Source of the DNA: Cellvibrionaceae bacterium
GTDB lineage: Bacteria; Pseudomonadota; Gammaproteobacteria; Pseudomonadales; Cellvibrionaceae
Length of the DNA stretch: 18,970 nt
Reading direction: 5' to 3'
Assembly: GCA_030597965.1 (NCBI GenBank)
Contig: JAUVQU010000019.1
Location: 1 to 18,970 of the forward strand
A program made the position numbers and the translations under genes. Positions 5,558 to 14,386 of this stretch are shown piece by piece. Each line of letters opens with the position of its first letter. Position 1 is the first letter of the stretch. A model generated the notes under the pieces. It did not search any database. It had not been told where the DNA came from and worked only from the letters and a program-made list of their open reading frames with translations.

Positions 5558-7588
5558 ATGAGCATAGTTAAGCCAAATATGGCAGCTCAGATAAAAATCG
5601 GTATAACCACTATTTTAACGTTTGGCGTATTAACCGGCTGTGATGGGGGTAAATTTGAACTAGGTGACAACTCAGCTAGGCAGATGGTTGAGGCTCCTGT
5701 TTTAGAAGAGCCCTGTATCGATAATAATCCTCTCCGTAATGCGTATTTTGGTGATGTGCATGTTCACACGGGTTATTCAGCCGATGGCTGGAAATATGGT
5801 GTACGTACGACGCCACAGGATGCCTATAACTACGCCTTTGGCGGTGAAATATATCTATTCCCAAATGATGCCAGCGGGGAAAAGGGTACCCGGCCTGTCC
5901 GTATTGATCGCCCGCTGGACTTTATGGCAGTAACAGATCATGCAGAGTTCTATGGCGAAAGTCGTCTGTGTACTGACCCACAATATCCTGAGTTTAATGG
6001 TGAATACTGTACAAAATTCAGAACGGGTTACGGGCGTGATTTTATGCAGGCTCTGGGTATTATTTCCCCAATCCCATTCAGACCTGAATCCCTGTGTGGT
6101 GAAGATGGTGCAGCTTGTAAAGGTGCGGCTACCACCGTTTGGCAGGACACCATTCAAGCCGCAGAAGACTGGAATGACACCAGTGCTAACTGTGAAAGAG
6201 CTACATTGGTAGCTTATGAATACAGCTCTGTGCGCTTGGGTTCGAATCTGCACCGCAACGTAATCTTCCGTAATACCACAGTACCGGCTATCCCCATCAG
6301 TACTATCGAGGCCCCACGTGATTATCAACTTTGGCGTGCACTTAAAAAGGATTGCCTGGAGTCAGGGACAGATTGTGATGTGCTGGCTATTCCGCATAAT
6401 TCCAATATATCCAATGGTCGTATGTTCAGCATTGATTACCCGGGGGCCAGCGGTGTAGAAGAGCAGCGTGAAATTGCTGCTTTGCGTATGGAGATAGAGC
6501 CAGTGGTAGAGGTGATGCAGCACAAGGGTGATTCCGAATGCCATAATAACGTGCCCGGTGTCATCGCTGATTACGATGCTCTTTGTGAAAACGAGAAGTT
6601 TGAAGTGTTTGCTTTTGAAAAATCTTCAATGCTTAAGCGAACCTTTGACGAGATTAACGAATGCTGGGAGTCGAGTCTGGGTGATATCAGTTTGGCACTG
6701 GGTCCTACTTGTTTATCACGATTAAGCTATGTGCGTCATGCTTTGGTTGAAGGTCTTAAAGAAGAGGAGCGTATTGGTGTAAACCCATTCAAGTTTGGAC
6801 TTTCTTCATCCACCGATACCCACAATGGTATTGGTGGTGGGGTTACCGAAAAAACCTTCCCGGGCCATCTTGGTACTGCAGATGATGAATTGCGTGAACG
6901 CGCCAGTTGGACATTCGAATTCGATGGTAATTCCAGTAACAGCCCCGGCGGCTTAATTGGCGTCTGGTCACCAGAAAATTCCCGTGCAGCAATTTTCGAT
7001 TCTATTAAGAGCAAAGAAGTGTTTTCAACCACAGGGCCGCGTATTCAACCCCGCTTATTTGGCGGTTGGAGCTACGATGAAAACCTCTGTGGTGACCCTG
7101 CAATGCTTGTCACAGCCTACGCCGATGGCGTGCCAATGGGTCAGGATTTACCCGCCAAAGCAGGCGTAGCTCCGACATTTCTCGCCACTGCTCTAGCCGA
7201 TACAGGCTCATCCGTTCAAGCCGGAACGCCATTACAGCGCCTTCAAATAGTGAAGGGCTGGGTGGATGCTGAAGGCCAAGGTCGTGAGAAGGTATTTGAT
7301 GTAGCGGGTGATGCTAATAATGGCGCCAGTGTTAATACTGATACCTGCGAACAAACAGGTATTGGCTTCAATCAATTATGTACCGTCTGGACAGACCCTG
7401 AATTCAATTCAAGCCAGCGAGCAGTTTACTACGCCCGTGCTGTAGAAAACCCAAGCTGTCGTTATGCTACTTGGCAGTGCAGTTTGGCTTCAGCAGAAGA
7501 TAGACCAGAGAGCTGTGACGACCCACGCAATAAAGTGCCGCTTCAGGAGAGGGCATTAACTTCTCCTATTTGGTATACGCCTCAGTAA
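5558..7588 (+). CDS. DUF3604 family lipoprotein
   Basis: The roughly 676-residue protein begins with a lipoprotein signal ending in the lipobox LTGC, so it should be lipid-anchored. It then matches the DUF3604 family, thought to be a PHP-like metal-dependent hydrolase group, in all its blocks: FGDVHVHTGYSADG (about 63-76), FMAVTDHAEFYG (about 122), IPHNSNISNG (about 277), VMQHKGDSEC (about 318) and GLSSSTDTHNGIGGG (about 413). The histidines and aspartates in these blocks are the likely metal ligands. Its substrate is unknown. I take ATG 5558 because GGAGAGG lies just before it; ATG 5546 is in frame but lacks a site. It has many cysteines, consistent with an extracytoplasmic location. It is monocistronic, with a strong terminator after it. 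Confidence 0.9.
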   Translation: MSIVKPNMAAQIKIGITTILTFGVLTGCDGGKFELGDNSARQMVEAPVLEEPCIDNNPLRNAYFGDVHVHTGYSADGWKYGVRTTPQDAYNYAFGGEIYLFPNDASGEKGTRPVRIDRPLDFMAVTDHAEFYGESRLCTDPQYPEFNGEYCTKFRTGYGRDFMQALGIISPIPFRPESLCGEDGAACKGAATTVWQDTIQAAEDWNDTSANCERATLVAYEYSSVRLGSNLHRNVIFRNTTVPAIPISTIEAPRDYQLWRALKKDCLESGTDCDVLAIPHNSNISNGRMFSIDYPGASGVEEQREIAALRMEIEPVVEVMQHKGDSECHNNVPGVIADYDALCENEKFEVFAFEKSSMLKRTFDEINECWESSLGDISLALGPTCLSRLSYVRHALVEGLKEEERIGVNPFKFGLSSSTDTHNGIGGGVTEKTFPGHLGTADDELRERASWTFEFDGNSSNSPGGLIGVWSPENSRAAIFDSIKSKEVFSTTGPRIQPRLFGGWSYDENLCGDPAMLVTAYADGVPMGQDLPAKAGVAPTFLATALADTGSSVQAGTPLQRLQIVKGWVDAEGQGREKVFDVAGDANNGASVNTDTCEQTGIGFNQLCTVWTDPEFNSSQRAVYYARAVENPSCRYATWQCSLASAEDRPESCDDPRNKVPLQERALTSPIWYTPQ

Positions 7589-7603
7589 TTGATGAACCAC
7601 TTT

Positions 7604-7631
7604 AAAAACCGACTTTAACGTCGGTTTTTTT
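7604..7631 (+). terminator. Rho-independent terminator of the DUF3604 gene
   Basis: AAAAACCGAC (7604-7613) and GTCGGTTTTT (7620-7629) form a 10-pair stem with a 6-base loop and the T-run continues to 7631, 15 bases after the stop codon. Confidence 0.9.
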
Positions 7632-7785
7632 ATGTCTATTAATGCGTCATGGTCTTTTTGGACAGTATTTTGTCCTATGCTTGCAATAGTAAGTATCTGA
7701 AACACACGCTATTCTTGTTTAGGTTATTTATTGATCAAACTAACTTTGACAACCAGCACAAAGATTAATGAGAGAAGGAACGAGT

Positions 7786-9846
7786 ATGAATTATTTCATC
7801 ACAGGCGGCACAGGATTTATTGGAAAGTTCTTAATTCCCAAAATTCTGGATCGAGGTGGCAAGGTTTTTATGCTGGCAAGAGAAAGCTCTCTCTATAAAG
7901 TCGATGAGTTGCGGGAATTTTTGGGCGCGGATAAGGATCAACTTATCGCTGTTAAAGGTGACTTGAACGATAAAAAGTTAGGTGTTCCCAATGCCTGGAT
8001 CAAAAAGAATACTGGCAGCATTGACCATTTTTTACATCTCGCAGCTGTTTACGATATTACGGCGGATGCCGAATCCCAAAAGCTCAGTAACGTGCAGGGC
8101 ACTGCCGAGGCGATCGCACTGTCAAAATCACTGAAAGCGGGTTGCTTTCACCTGGTCAGTTCTATCGCTGCGGCTGGACTCTACAAAGGCACATTTACCG
8201 AGGATATGTTTGAAGAGGCAACGGATTTGGATAATCCGTATTTCTCCAGCAAACATGATTCAGAAGGTCTGGTGCGCAAAGAGAAAAAAATGTCTTGGCG
8301 TATCTATCGCCCGGGCATGGTGGTTGGTCATTCACAGACGGGTCAGATGGATAAGATCGACGGCCCTTACTACTTCTTTGATACGATCAATAATGTCAGC
8401 AAGCTGGTACCAGAAGCCTTTCCTCTGTTGATGACTAAGGCGGGAAATATCAATCTGGTGCCCGTTGATTTCGTGGCGAATGCGATTGATCACCTGGTGC
8501 ATGTTCCCGATAAAAATCATGAGTGTTTCTTCATTACAGACCCGCAGGGTATTCGTGTCGGCGAATTAATGCGGGTGATGTTAAAGCAGGCAGGCGGCGG
8601 TAGCCTTAAATCATTGGATATGCCGCGAGTGGATGCGGTATCCGAAAAAACAGGGCAGTCGTTAGGTAAGTTATCTCCGGTTAAGAAGCTTACTGATCAG
8701 TTAATGAAGCGCATGGGTATTCCTGCGGAAGTGATGGCATACCTTAACTACCCAACCCTGTATGACAATGCTGAAACGACAGCCATATTGGCAGAGGCGG
8801 ATATTGAATGTCCGGAGTTTGAGTCCTATGCTGATGTGGTTTGGAATTATTGGTTTAATTTTTTACGAAAAGAGGATGAATCTGTGCTGAAAGATATAGA
8901 CGGACTATTCAATCAGATCGTAGGAAAACCTTCAGTTTCTGCGCTGCGACGTAAAGTGAAAGGCAAGGTGGTTGTTGTAACCGGTGCGACTTCAGGCATC
9001 GGTAAAGAGTGCGCATTACGGCTGGCTGAAGCCGACGCAGAAGTCGTGCTGGTTGCTCGCACGGTTGAAAAGCTCGATGAAACTCTTGCAGAAATAGCCG
9101 ACCAAGGCGGTAAAGCCACGGCCTATTCCTGTGATGTCTCGGATATGACCGATTGCGACAAACTCATTAAAAACGTGCTTAAAAACCACGACCATGTTGA
9201 TGTGTTAATTAACAATGCGGGCCGCTCCATCCGGCGTTCTGTACGTTACAGCTACGATCGTTTCCACGATTATGAACGCACCATGCAGCTCAACTATTTT
9301 GGGGCACTGCGATTGATCAATGGCTTTTTACCGTCGATGGAAGAGCAGGAAAGTGGTCATATAATCAATATTTCATCGATTGGTGTACTGACCAGTCCGC
9401 CAAGATTCTCTGCCTATGTGGCTTCAAAGGCGGCCTTGGATGCCTTTAGCCAGTGCGCGGCACCGGAATACGCAGACCAAAATATTCATTTCACCACCAT
9501 TCATATGCCATTAGTGCGTACGCCAATGATCGCGCCAACCAGTCTGTATAAGGCGTTCCCGACGCTATCCCCGGAACAGGCACGCGATCTCATCGTAAAA
9601 GCTATTTTGAACAAGCCTAAGCGTGTTTCTACAGGTTTGGGGATGGCGGGTGCAGTCGCTCAAGCCACAGCCCCAAGTTTTACGGAATCACTGTTGGCGC
9701 AGGCGTATCATCTGTTCCCGGACTCAGCCGCTGCGCGTGGATTAAGTGAAGAGGAAGCCGCCGTCGAGCGAGAAAATGTCCCCACCACCAAGATGCAAAT
9801 CGCACGAAAAATCTTTACCGGAGTTATGAAGGGTGGTCACTGGTAA
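7786..9846 (+). CDS. Fatty acyl-CoA reductase, alcohol-forming, two-domain (Marinobacter type)
   Basis: The 686-residue protein fuses two NAD(P)H-binding reductase domains. The N-terminal extended-SDR domain has MNYFITGGTGFIG at its start and YFSSK (about 152-156) as the active-site Tyr/Lys. The C-terminal classical SDR domain has VVTGATSGIGKE (about 397-408), INNAGRSIRRS, ISSIGVLTS and YVASK (about 544-548). The order, length and long identical stretches (for example SFDRFHDFERTMQLNYFG-like and PRFSAYVASK blocks) match, from memory, the Marinobacter enzyme that reduces acyl-CoA through the aldehyde to a fatty alcohol for wax-ester synthesis. AAGGA lies six bases before ATG 7786, which decides the start over ATG 7768. 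It is followed by a convergent gene after 25 bases. Confidence 0.9.
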   Translation: MNYFITGGTGFIGKFLIPKILDRGGKVFMLARESSLYKVDELREFLGADKDQLIAVKGDLNDKKLGVPNAWIKKNTGSIDHFLHLAAVYDITADAESQKLSNVQGTAEAIALSKSLKAGCFHLVSSIAAAGLYKGTFTEDMFEEATDLDNPYFSSKHDSEGLVRKEKKMSWRIYRPGMVVGHSQTGQMDKIDGPYYFFDTINNVSKLVPEAFPLLMTKAGNINLVPVDFVANAIDHLVHVPDKNHECFFITDPQGIRVGELMRVMLKQAGGGSLKSLDMPRVDAVSEKTGQSLGKLSPVKKLTDQLMKRMGIPAEVMAYLNYPTLYDNAETTAILAEADIECPEFESYADVVWNYWFNFLRKEDESVLKDIDGLFNQIVGKPSVSALRRKVKGKVVVVTGATSGIGKECALRLAEADAEVVLVARTVEKLDETLAEIADQGGKATAYSCDVSDMTDCDKLIKNVLKNHDHVDVLINNAGRSIRRSVRYSYDRFHDYERTMQLNYFGALRLINGFLPSMEEQESGHIINISSIGVLTSPPRFSAYVASKAALDAFSQCAAPEYADQNIHFTTIHMPLVRTPMIAPTSLYKAFPTLSPEQARDLIVKAILNKPKRVSTGLGMAGAVAQATAPSFTESLLAQAYHLFPDSAAARGLSEEEAAVERENVPTTKMQIARKIFTGVMKGGHW

Positions 9847-9871
9847 TCGCTCGAGATCTTTGAGCCAACCT

Positions 9872-10813
9872 TCAGCGCGCGGATATATCTGACCATTTCA
9901 GAGGGCTGGCTTTCTCAGAGGTATTTATTTCTGAGCCAGTCAGCGAATCGACAGGATGGCTGTTTACTCGCACTGTAAAATGATCATTGCTCAGTCGGTA
10001 ATGTTCAATAACTCCATCGCTAGACAGAGCCGTCACTTCAAAAAAATGTTCGGTAACCCTGGTTAATCTAAGAGTCTGGTCTTTACCTGAGGCTAACCGT
10101 TCGTGAAAACTTTCAATGTTAAGGGTGATGGTGTGTTCTGCCCCGAGGGGGCTCTCAGGGGCGATTTTGTCGGCTGTTGACTCATTTTTACTCGTGCTGT
10201 GGTTACCATTGAATTGACCTATCTCATCATCAACTGCTTTGGTGATTGGGCCACTCGTTGTGGCTAAAATTCGTTTCTCCCCAGCAAGATTTTTTTGTAG
10301 CTGAGTGGATTCAGTACGCTCATCGACAATAGTTACCTGTTCTACGTCGGCGAGACCATAACCTTTCCCTTCAGCATCTGATGTGCTTACGGGTGACGTA
10401 AATGTAATGGATGTATTGCCTTCGTGGCTCACCGTATTGGACTTTTGAGTGACTTGGAGCTTTTGGTGTACGGATTTCTTTGCCGAGCGCCCTCTGTCGA
10501 TAGCGACAATTTCCGGAGTATCCATGTCCTCGGTTATCTGGGCCAGGGTGCTGCCTGGCCCGTCAATTTGTTGCCAACCCAAAGCAATAACCAGCATAAG
10601 AGAGGCGGCACTGGATAAAGGCACCAGCCACTTAGGGTGTTTTTTTATTAATACAGGTTTGGCACCGACCTCTCGATGAGCGGCGGCAAGAATTTTTTGA
10701 TCCAATGCCTCTGGTGTTACATCATCATTGAGTTGCGCGTACAGGCCAGAGATAAAAGCTTCATCTTTTACCTGCTGCTTGTCGCTCATGTCATTGCCAT
10801 GTTCATTCGACAT
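9872..10813 (-). CDS. Probable anti-sigma factor, single-pass membrane protein
   Basis: I do not recognise a named domain. The 313-residue product has a soluble N-terminus (1-60, FISGLYAQLNDDVTPEALDQKIL, an amphipathic pattern common in anti-sigma factors), one membrane segment (about 62-80, WLVPLSSAASLMLVIALGW), a low-complexity linker and a C-terminal beta-rich part, presumably periplasmic. The start overlaps the end of the ECF sigma gene by 11 bases, a coupling typical of sigma/anti-sigma pairs; AGAGG lies ten bases before the ATG. Role assigned from context and topology, not from homology. Confidence 0.65.
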   Translation of the reverse strand: MSNEHGNDMSDKQQVKDEAFISGLYAQLNDDVTPEALDQKILAAAHREVGAKPVLIKKHPKWLVPLSSAASLMLVIALGWQQIDGPGSTLAQITEDMDTPEIVAIDRGRSAKKSVHQKLQVTQKSNTVSHEGNTSITFTSPVSTSDAEGKGYGLADVEQVTIVDERTESTQLQKNLAGEKRILATTSGPITKAVDDEIGQFNGNHSTSKNESTADKIAPESPLGAEHTITLNIESFHERLASGKDQTLRLTRVTEHFFEVTALSSDGVIEHYRLSNDHFTVRVNSHPVDSLTGSEINTSEKASPLKWSDISAR

Positions 10814-11375
10814 AATGACTTAAACCTCTTCGTAGCTTTTGCAGGGCATAGCGCCAACTGCTTTTTACTTTCTCTTTATTTTGCTGTGTGATCACTGATA
10901 TTTCATCCAGTGTAAACCCTGCTTCCTGTTTTAATAAAAACGTTTCTCTTTGTTCGAAGGGCAGGGCAGCGATTGCCTTGGCCAGATGCTGAGTTAGTGC
11001 GCTCATATCATCTATCACATTATTCCCTGGCAGTTCAGCCTCATCCGCCAGGGCGGTACTCTCCATGGTCGTGCTTTTCTTTTTTTGATAATCAATCAAA
11101 ACATTTCTTGCGATGATAAATAGCCACGTTTTGAATAAGGCCGATACGGTATATCGGTGTCGTCCATCAATAACTTTTAGCCAAGTATCGTGGGTTAAAT
11201 CTTCAGCGATCGCTTGCGGTGTTCCCTGCCGCATAAAGAAGCGATAAACGGCTAATTTATGGCGCTCATACAGACGGTCGAAAGCAGGTGCCTGCCCATT
11301 CGCATAGGCAAGCATCAATGACTCATCGGTTTCAAGCGAGCCTTTATCGATCTTAGTGTTGGTGATATGAGTCAA
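10803..11375 (-). CDS. ECF-type RNA polymerase sigma factor
   Basis: The 190-residue protein has the two regions of extracytoplasmic-function sigma factors. Region 2 (about 30-98) reads FDRLYERHKLAVYRFF through AEDLTHDTWLKV to WLFIIARNVLIDYQKKK. Region 4 (about 130-185) has LPFEQRETFLLKQEAGFTLDEIS and a helix-turn-helix ending SSWRYALQKLRRGL. It directs polymerase to a small regulon and is normally held by a partner protein, here probably the overlapping downstream gene. The start is a TTG, supported by AGGA six bases upstream; no ATG lies before residue 21. It is second in a three-gene unit, 43 bases after the VWA lipoprotein gene. Confidence 0.93.
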   Translation of the reverse strand: MTHITNTKIDKGSLETDESLMLAYANGQAPAFDRLYERHKLAVYRFFMRQGTPQAIAEDLTHDTWLKVIDGRHRYTVSALFKTWLFIIARNVLIDYQKKKSTTMESTALADEAELPGNNVIDDMSALTQHLAKAIAALPFEQRETFLLKQEAGFTLDEISVITQQNKEKVKSSWRYALQKLRRGLSHYVE

Positions 11376-11418
11376 TCAAATTCCTATGATCGGCCGTGCA
11401 ATTAAAAATGACTATAGC

Positions 11419-13227
11419 TTATTCGCGATAGCTAACGGAACCGGTTGTATACTCAGCGCTTGGTATTGCGGCGGCCAGCTTTAGCAGTTGTAAGAATTCA
11501 CTGCGATAACCCTTGTTATCTGTACCTCGTGAGGATTCCGCCATAGCAATGAGGTCATTCATGTTGAGCGTTGTACTGTACGGGCTGTCACGTAAAAACT
11601 GACCAAAGCCGGCAACCGCCGCCGAGAATCGAAAATTGTCGCTGGTTTTTGAAAACACCGTTTGGATATCACGTATTTTCAATGGTATCTCAATCAGCTT
11701 ACTCTTACTGCCGGTAGGTGACTTGTAACGTAAACGCAAAAAAGCCAACTCGGATTCAGCGTCGACGCGTTTAGACTGTTTGGATATTTGATAGCGTAAA
11801 TCGTCAACGGATTTATTTTTACTATCAGTTAATGCCAGTTCATATATAGCCGTTACTGTGTGACCTGCGCCCACTTCACCTGCATCAACCTTATCGTTGT
11901 TAAAATCTTCCCGTTTTAAGGCGCGAGTTTCATAGCCAACCAGCCTGTATTCCGACACCACATTGGGGTTAAATTCAATTTGAATTTTTACATCCTTGGC
12001 AATGGTATGCAGCGTGGCGTTAAGGTCTTCTACCAATACCTTGCGCGCTTCATTCAATGTGTCGATGTAATAGGCGTTACCGTTACCATTTTGTGCCAGT
12101 TCCTGCATCAGGGCATCGTTATAGTTACCCATACCAAAACCCATGACACTCAGGGATATATTGGTTTTCCGTTTTGCTTCTATAAGCTGTTTTAAGGCAT
12201 TTTGATTGACCGTGCCGACGTTAAAATCACCGTCAGTAGCTAATATGACCCGGTTAATACCGTTCTTTATAAAGTGTTGTTGGGCAAGGGCGTAGGCCGC
12301 ATGGATACCGGCACCTCCATTGGTCGAGCCTCCAGCTTGTAGTTGATCCAATGCCTTGTGAATTGCGGCTGTATTATCACCACTGGTGGGTTTCAGTACG
12401 ACACCGGCGGCACCGGCATACACCACAATGCCAACGGAATCATTTGCATTGAGCTGATGGGCCAGCATTTTCATTGAACTTTTTAATAAGCCTATTTTAT
12501 TGGGGTTTTGCATAGAGCCTGACACGTCAATTAAGAACACAAGATTGGAGTCTGGGCGCTCAGCGGCTTCAATTGTTTTACCTTGAATACCCACGTGCAG
12601 TAAATGTTTGTCCGCATTCCACGGGCTAGGCCCAATCTCTGTATGAGCAGAAAATGGTTGATTGTCTGGTTGCGGGTAGTCATAACTGAAGTAGTTGATC
12701 AGCTCTTCAATTCTGACGACATGTTTACCGGGCAGATGCCCCTGATTGAGTAGACGCCTGATGTTTGAGTAGGACGCGGTGTCCACATCAACAGAGAATG
12801 TAGATACTGGTGATTCGTTCGTGAGTTTAATCGCATTGTCATCAACGGAGGTATAATTTTCCCGGCCTTCTTCAATGTAAATTGGTGGAAAAATATTGAA
12901 GCTCTCTGCTGTTTTTATACTTATGGCCATGCTGCTACCAGAATAAAGTTGAGCACTATCGGTAACAGTATTTTGGGGGATGGATTCGTAGATTTTACGT
13001 TCGTTGGCTTCTCGGTTATTTTCTAAATTTTTCTTGCCCTGCTGCGCTATGGCGCGAGCTTTGTTGCCTTTATCTTGTTGTCCACGTTGTTTCAATTCAC
13101 TGGCATGGGTTGTTTCATTGGCCAGAGGGGTTGTCGGTAGGTGGGTGTTGTCTTGTATGGGTTCTTTGCTACAGGCGGCTAGTAGCAGGATACTGGAAAA
13201 GACGGCGGTCTTTTTTGATAGCAACAT
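11419..13227 (-). CDS. VWA-domain lipoprotein (YfbK-like)
   Basis: The 602-residue protein has a lipoprotein signal with lipobox LAAC (Cys19). A charged linker follows, then the von Willebrand N-terminal region found in YfbK proteins (STFSVDVDTASYSNIRR, about 142-158, to the INYFSYDYPQP block). Next is a VWA domain with an intact metal-ion site: DVSGSM at 234, the threonine in GGSTNGG at 302 and ATDGDFN at 330. The C-terminal DUF3520-like part ends near SRGTDNKGYRSEFLQLL. Such proteins are cell-envelope proteins of uncertain role, often beside ECF sigma genes, as here. GGAG six bases before the ATG supports this start. An ECF-like promoter candidate lies just upstream (13256-13283). Confidence 0.9.
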   Translation of the reverse strand: MLLSKKTAVFSSILLLAACSKEPIQDNTHLPTTPLANETTHASELKQRGQQDKGNKARAIAQQGKKNLENNREANERKIYESIPQNTVTDSAQLYSGSSMAISIKTAESFNIFPPIYIEEGRENYTSVDDNAIKLTNESPVSTFSVDVDTASYSNIRRLLNQGHLPGKHVVRIEELINYFSYDYPQPDNQPFSAHTEIGPSPWNADKHLLHVGIQGKTIEAAERPDSNLVFLIDVSGSMQNPNKIGLLKSSMKMLAHQLNANDSVGIVVYAGAAGVVLKPTSGDNTAAIHKALDQLQAGGSTNGGAGIHAAYALAQQHFIKNGINRVILATDGDFNVGTVNQNALKQLIEAKRKTNISLSVMGFGMGNYNDALMQELAQNGNGNAYYIDTLNEARKVLVEDLNATLHTIAKDVKIQIEFNPNVVSEYRLVGYETRALKREDFNNDKVDAGEVGAGHTVTAIYELALTDSKNKSVDDLRYQISKQSKRVDAESELAFLRLRYKSPTGSKSKLIEIPLKIRDIQTVFSKTSDNFRFSAAVAGFGQFLRDSPYSTTLNMNDLIAMAESSRGTDNKGYRSEFLQLLKLAAAIPSAEYTTGSVSYRE

Positions 13228-13236
13228 GATGGACTC

Positions 13237-13263
13237 CTCGTTTGTTTAAAACATATAAACGAG
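13237..13263. repeat. Inverted repeat CTCGTTT-N13-AAACGAG before the VWA gene
   Basis: A perfect 7+7 dyad with a 13-base spacer overlaps the candidate -10 box on one side and touches the ribosome site on the other. It could be an operator or a leader hairpin. Confidence 0.4.
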
Positions 13264-13283
13264 TGAGGAAAGAAAAGGGGTTA
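13256..13283 (-). promoter_or_regulatory. Candidate ECF-type promoter of the VWA-sigma-anti-sigma operon
   Basis: On the minus strand TAACCC (13283-13278) and CGTTTA (13261-13256) are 16 bases apart, the geometry of ECF promoters (an AAC-containing -35 and a CGT -10). The predicted start, near 13249, leaves about 22 bases to the ATG with its ribosome site. It would make the operon self-activated. Only one copy of the motif is in the window. Confidence 0.4.
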
Positions 13284-13312
13284 TTTTTTTAACAGCCTAA
13301 GCCGTAATTTTT

Positions 13313-14386
13313 TTATCTGCGCCTGTTATTGTCAAGTAAGGTCACTTTAAACGAGCCGTCATCACTTAATGTTTTGATATTTGAAAACTTGCCTGCGGCT
13401 TTACTTACTATAGGAATAAATTGATTCGTCACCACAATGGCCATGCCATTTTTAGTCAGTGCGGTGTGAATACGCGATAAGAATTTAGTGGTTAAATCGC
13501 CGTCCACATCAAAGCCTTGATGGAAGGGAGGGTTGCACAGAATCAGATCAAATCGCTCTTTGATGCTGGCGCCACAGTCATCCGCAACAACTTCTATACC
13601 CGTCGATAAACTGTCGGCATTAGCCTCGACACTGAGTAATGCGGCGGCGTTATTATCTGTGGCAACACGGCGTGTAATTGAAGGCCAACGGTAGCTGTTT
13701 AGAGTTAAATAACCATAACCACAGCCCAGGTCCAATAGGGATTCAGGCTTCAATTTCTTGGTTTGTAGATAATCATCGGCGACTTCTATTAATAGCTCGC
13801 TGCCTTTATCGAGTTTATTCCAGCCAAACTGACCAGGCTTGCTCAGCACGGCTTTATCGTTGATCTGAGTGATGCAGCGCAGATCTGTATAGTCTTTGTC
13901 GTCGAGGGCTTTGAGTGCCTTCTCATTAGAAATATCACAGCTCTTAGCAACGCAGCCTAAGTAATCACTTGTAAATTTTTGTGCTGGTGCCTTAGCGCCA
14001 AATAATTTACCGGCTTTGTCGATATAGGTTTTAGCACCATCGTTTTTCTTACCTGCAAGAAAAAGCTCTCCGCCGGTTTTTAATAGACGGAAAGCTTCAC
14101 GGATCAGGTGGTTTACCAGGGGCTTCTCTTTCGAAACACGGTAGAGAATTCGATCAAAACTGCCATCACTTAACTGGCTGCAGTCCATATCAGAAAATTC
14201 GCAGTTCAGCTGTGCGGAGATCGCTTGCTGATAAATATCCCAGCGGTTAGTAATAACCAGAAGATGATCGTGCTGCTGCAAAGTAGGCAGGACGTCCAGT
14301 AGGTTCTCATCCGCAAAAAGCAGCGTGTTAGTGGCGCCGCTGTTCTCTAGATGAGGGACTAATAACTGAAAGGCCGAATCACTCAT
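13313..14386 (-). CDS. rRNA guanine-N2 methyltransferase of the RsmC/RlmG family
   Basis: The 357-residue protein has the two-domain layout of the family: a degenerate N-terminal methyltransferase-like domain, and a C-terminal catalytic domain with the SAM-binding motif LLDLGCGYGYLT (about 217-228) and the active-site motif CNPPFHQG (284-291). FGWNKLDKGSELL before the catalytic domain matches RsmC-type enzymes, which methylate G1207 of 16S rRNA; CNPPFHQ and the RRR tail also fit RlmG (23S rRNA G1835). I therefore leave the exact target open. Its ATG overlaps the stop of rsuA as ATGA, so the two are probably translated in concert. The upstream neighbour also acts on 16S rRNA, which favours RsmC. 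Confidence 0.82.
   Translation of the reverse strand: MSDSAFQLLVPHLENSGATNTLLFADENLLDVLPTLQQHDHLLVITNRWDIYQQAISAQLNCEFSDMDCSQLSDGSFDRILYRVSKEKPLVNHLIREAFRLLKTGGELFLAGKKNDGAKTYIDKAGKLFGAKAPAQKFTSDYLGCVAKSCDISNEKALKALDDKDYTDLRCITQINDKAVLSKPGQFGWNKLDKGSELLIEVADDYLQTKKLKPESLLDLGCGYGYLTLNSYRWPSITRRVATDNNAAALLSVEANADSLSTGIEVVADDCGASIKERFDLILCNPPFHQGFDVDGDLTTKFLSRIHTALTKNGMAIVVTNQFIPIVSKAAGKFSNIKTLSDDGSFKVTLLDNNRRR

Noticed and set aside
7747..7752. TTGACA before the fatty acyl-CoA reductase
   Set aside because: It is only about 35 bases from the start codon with no -10 box at the right distance, so it cannot be the gene's -35 box.
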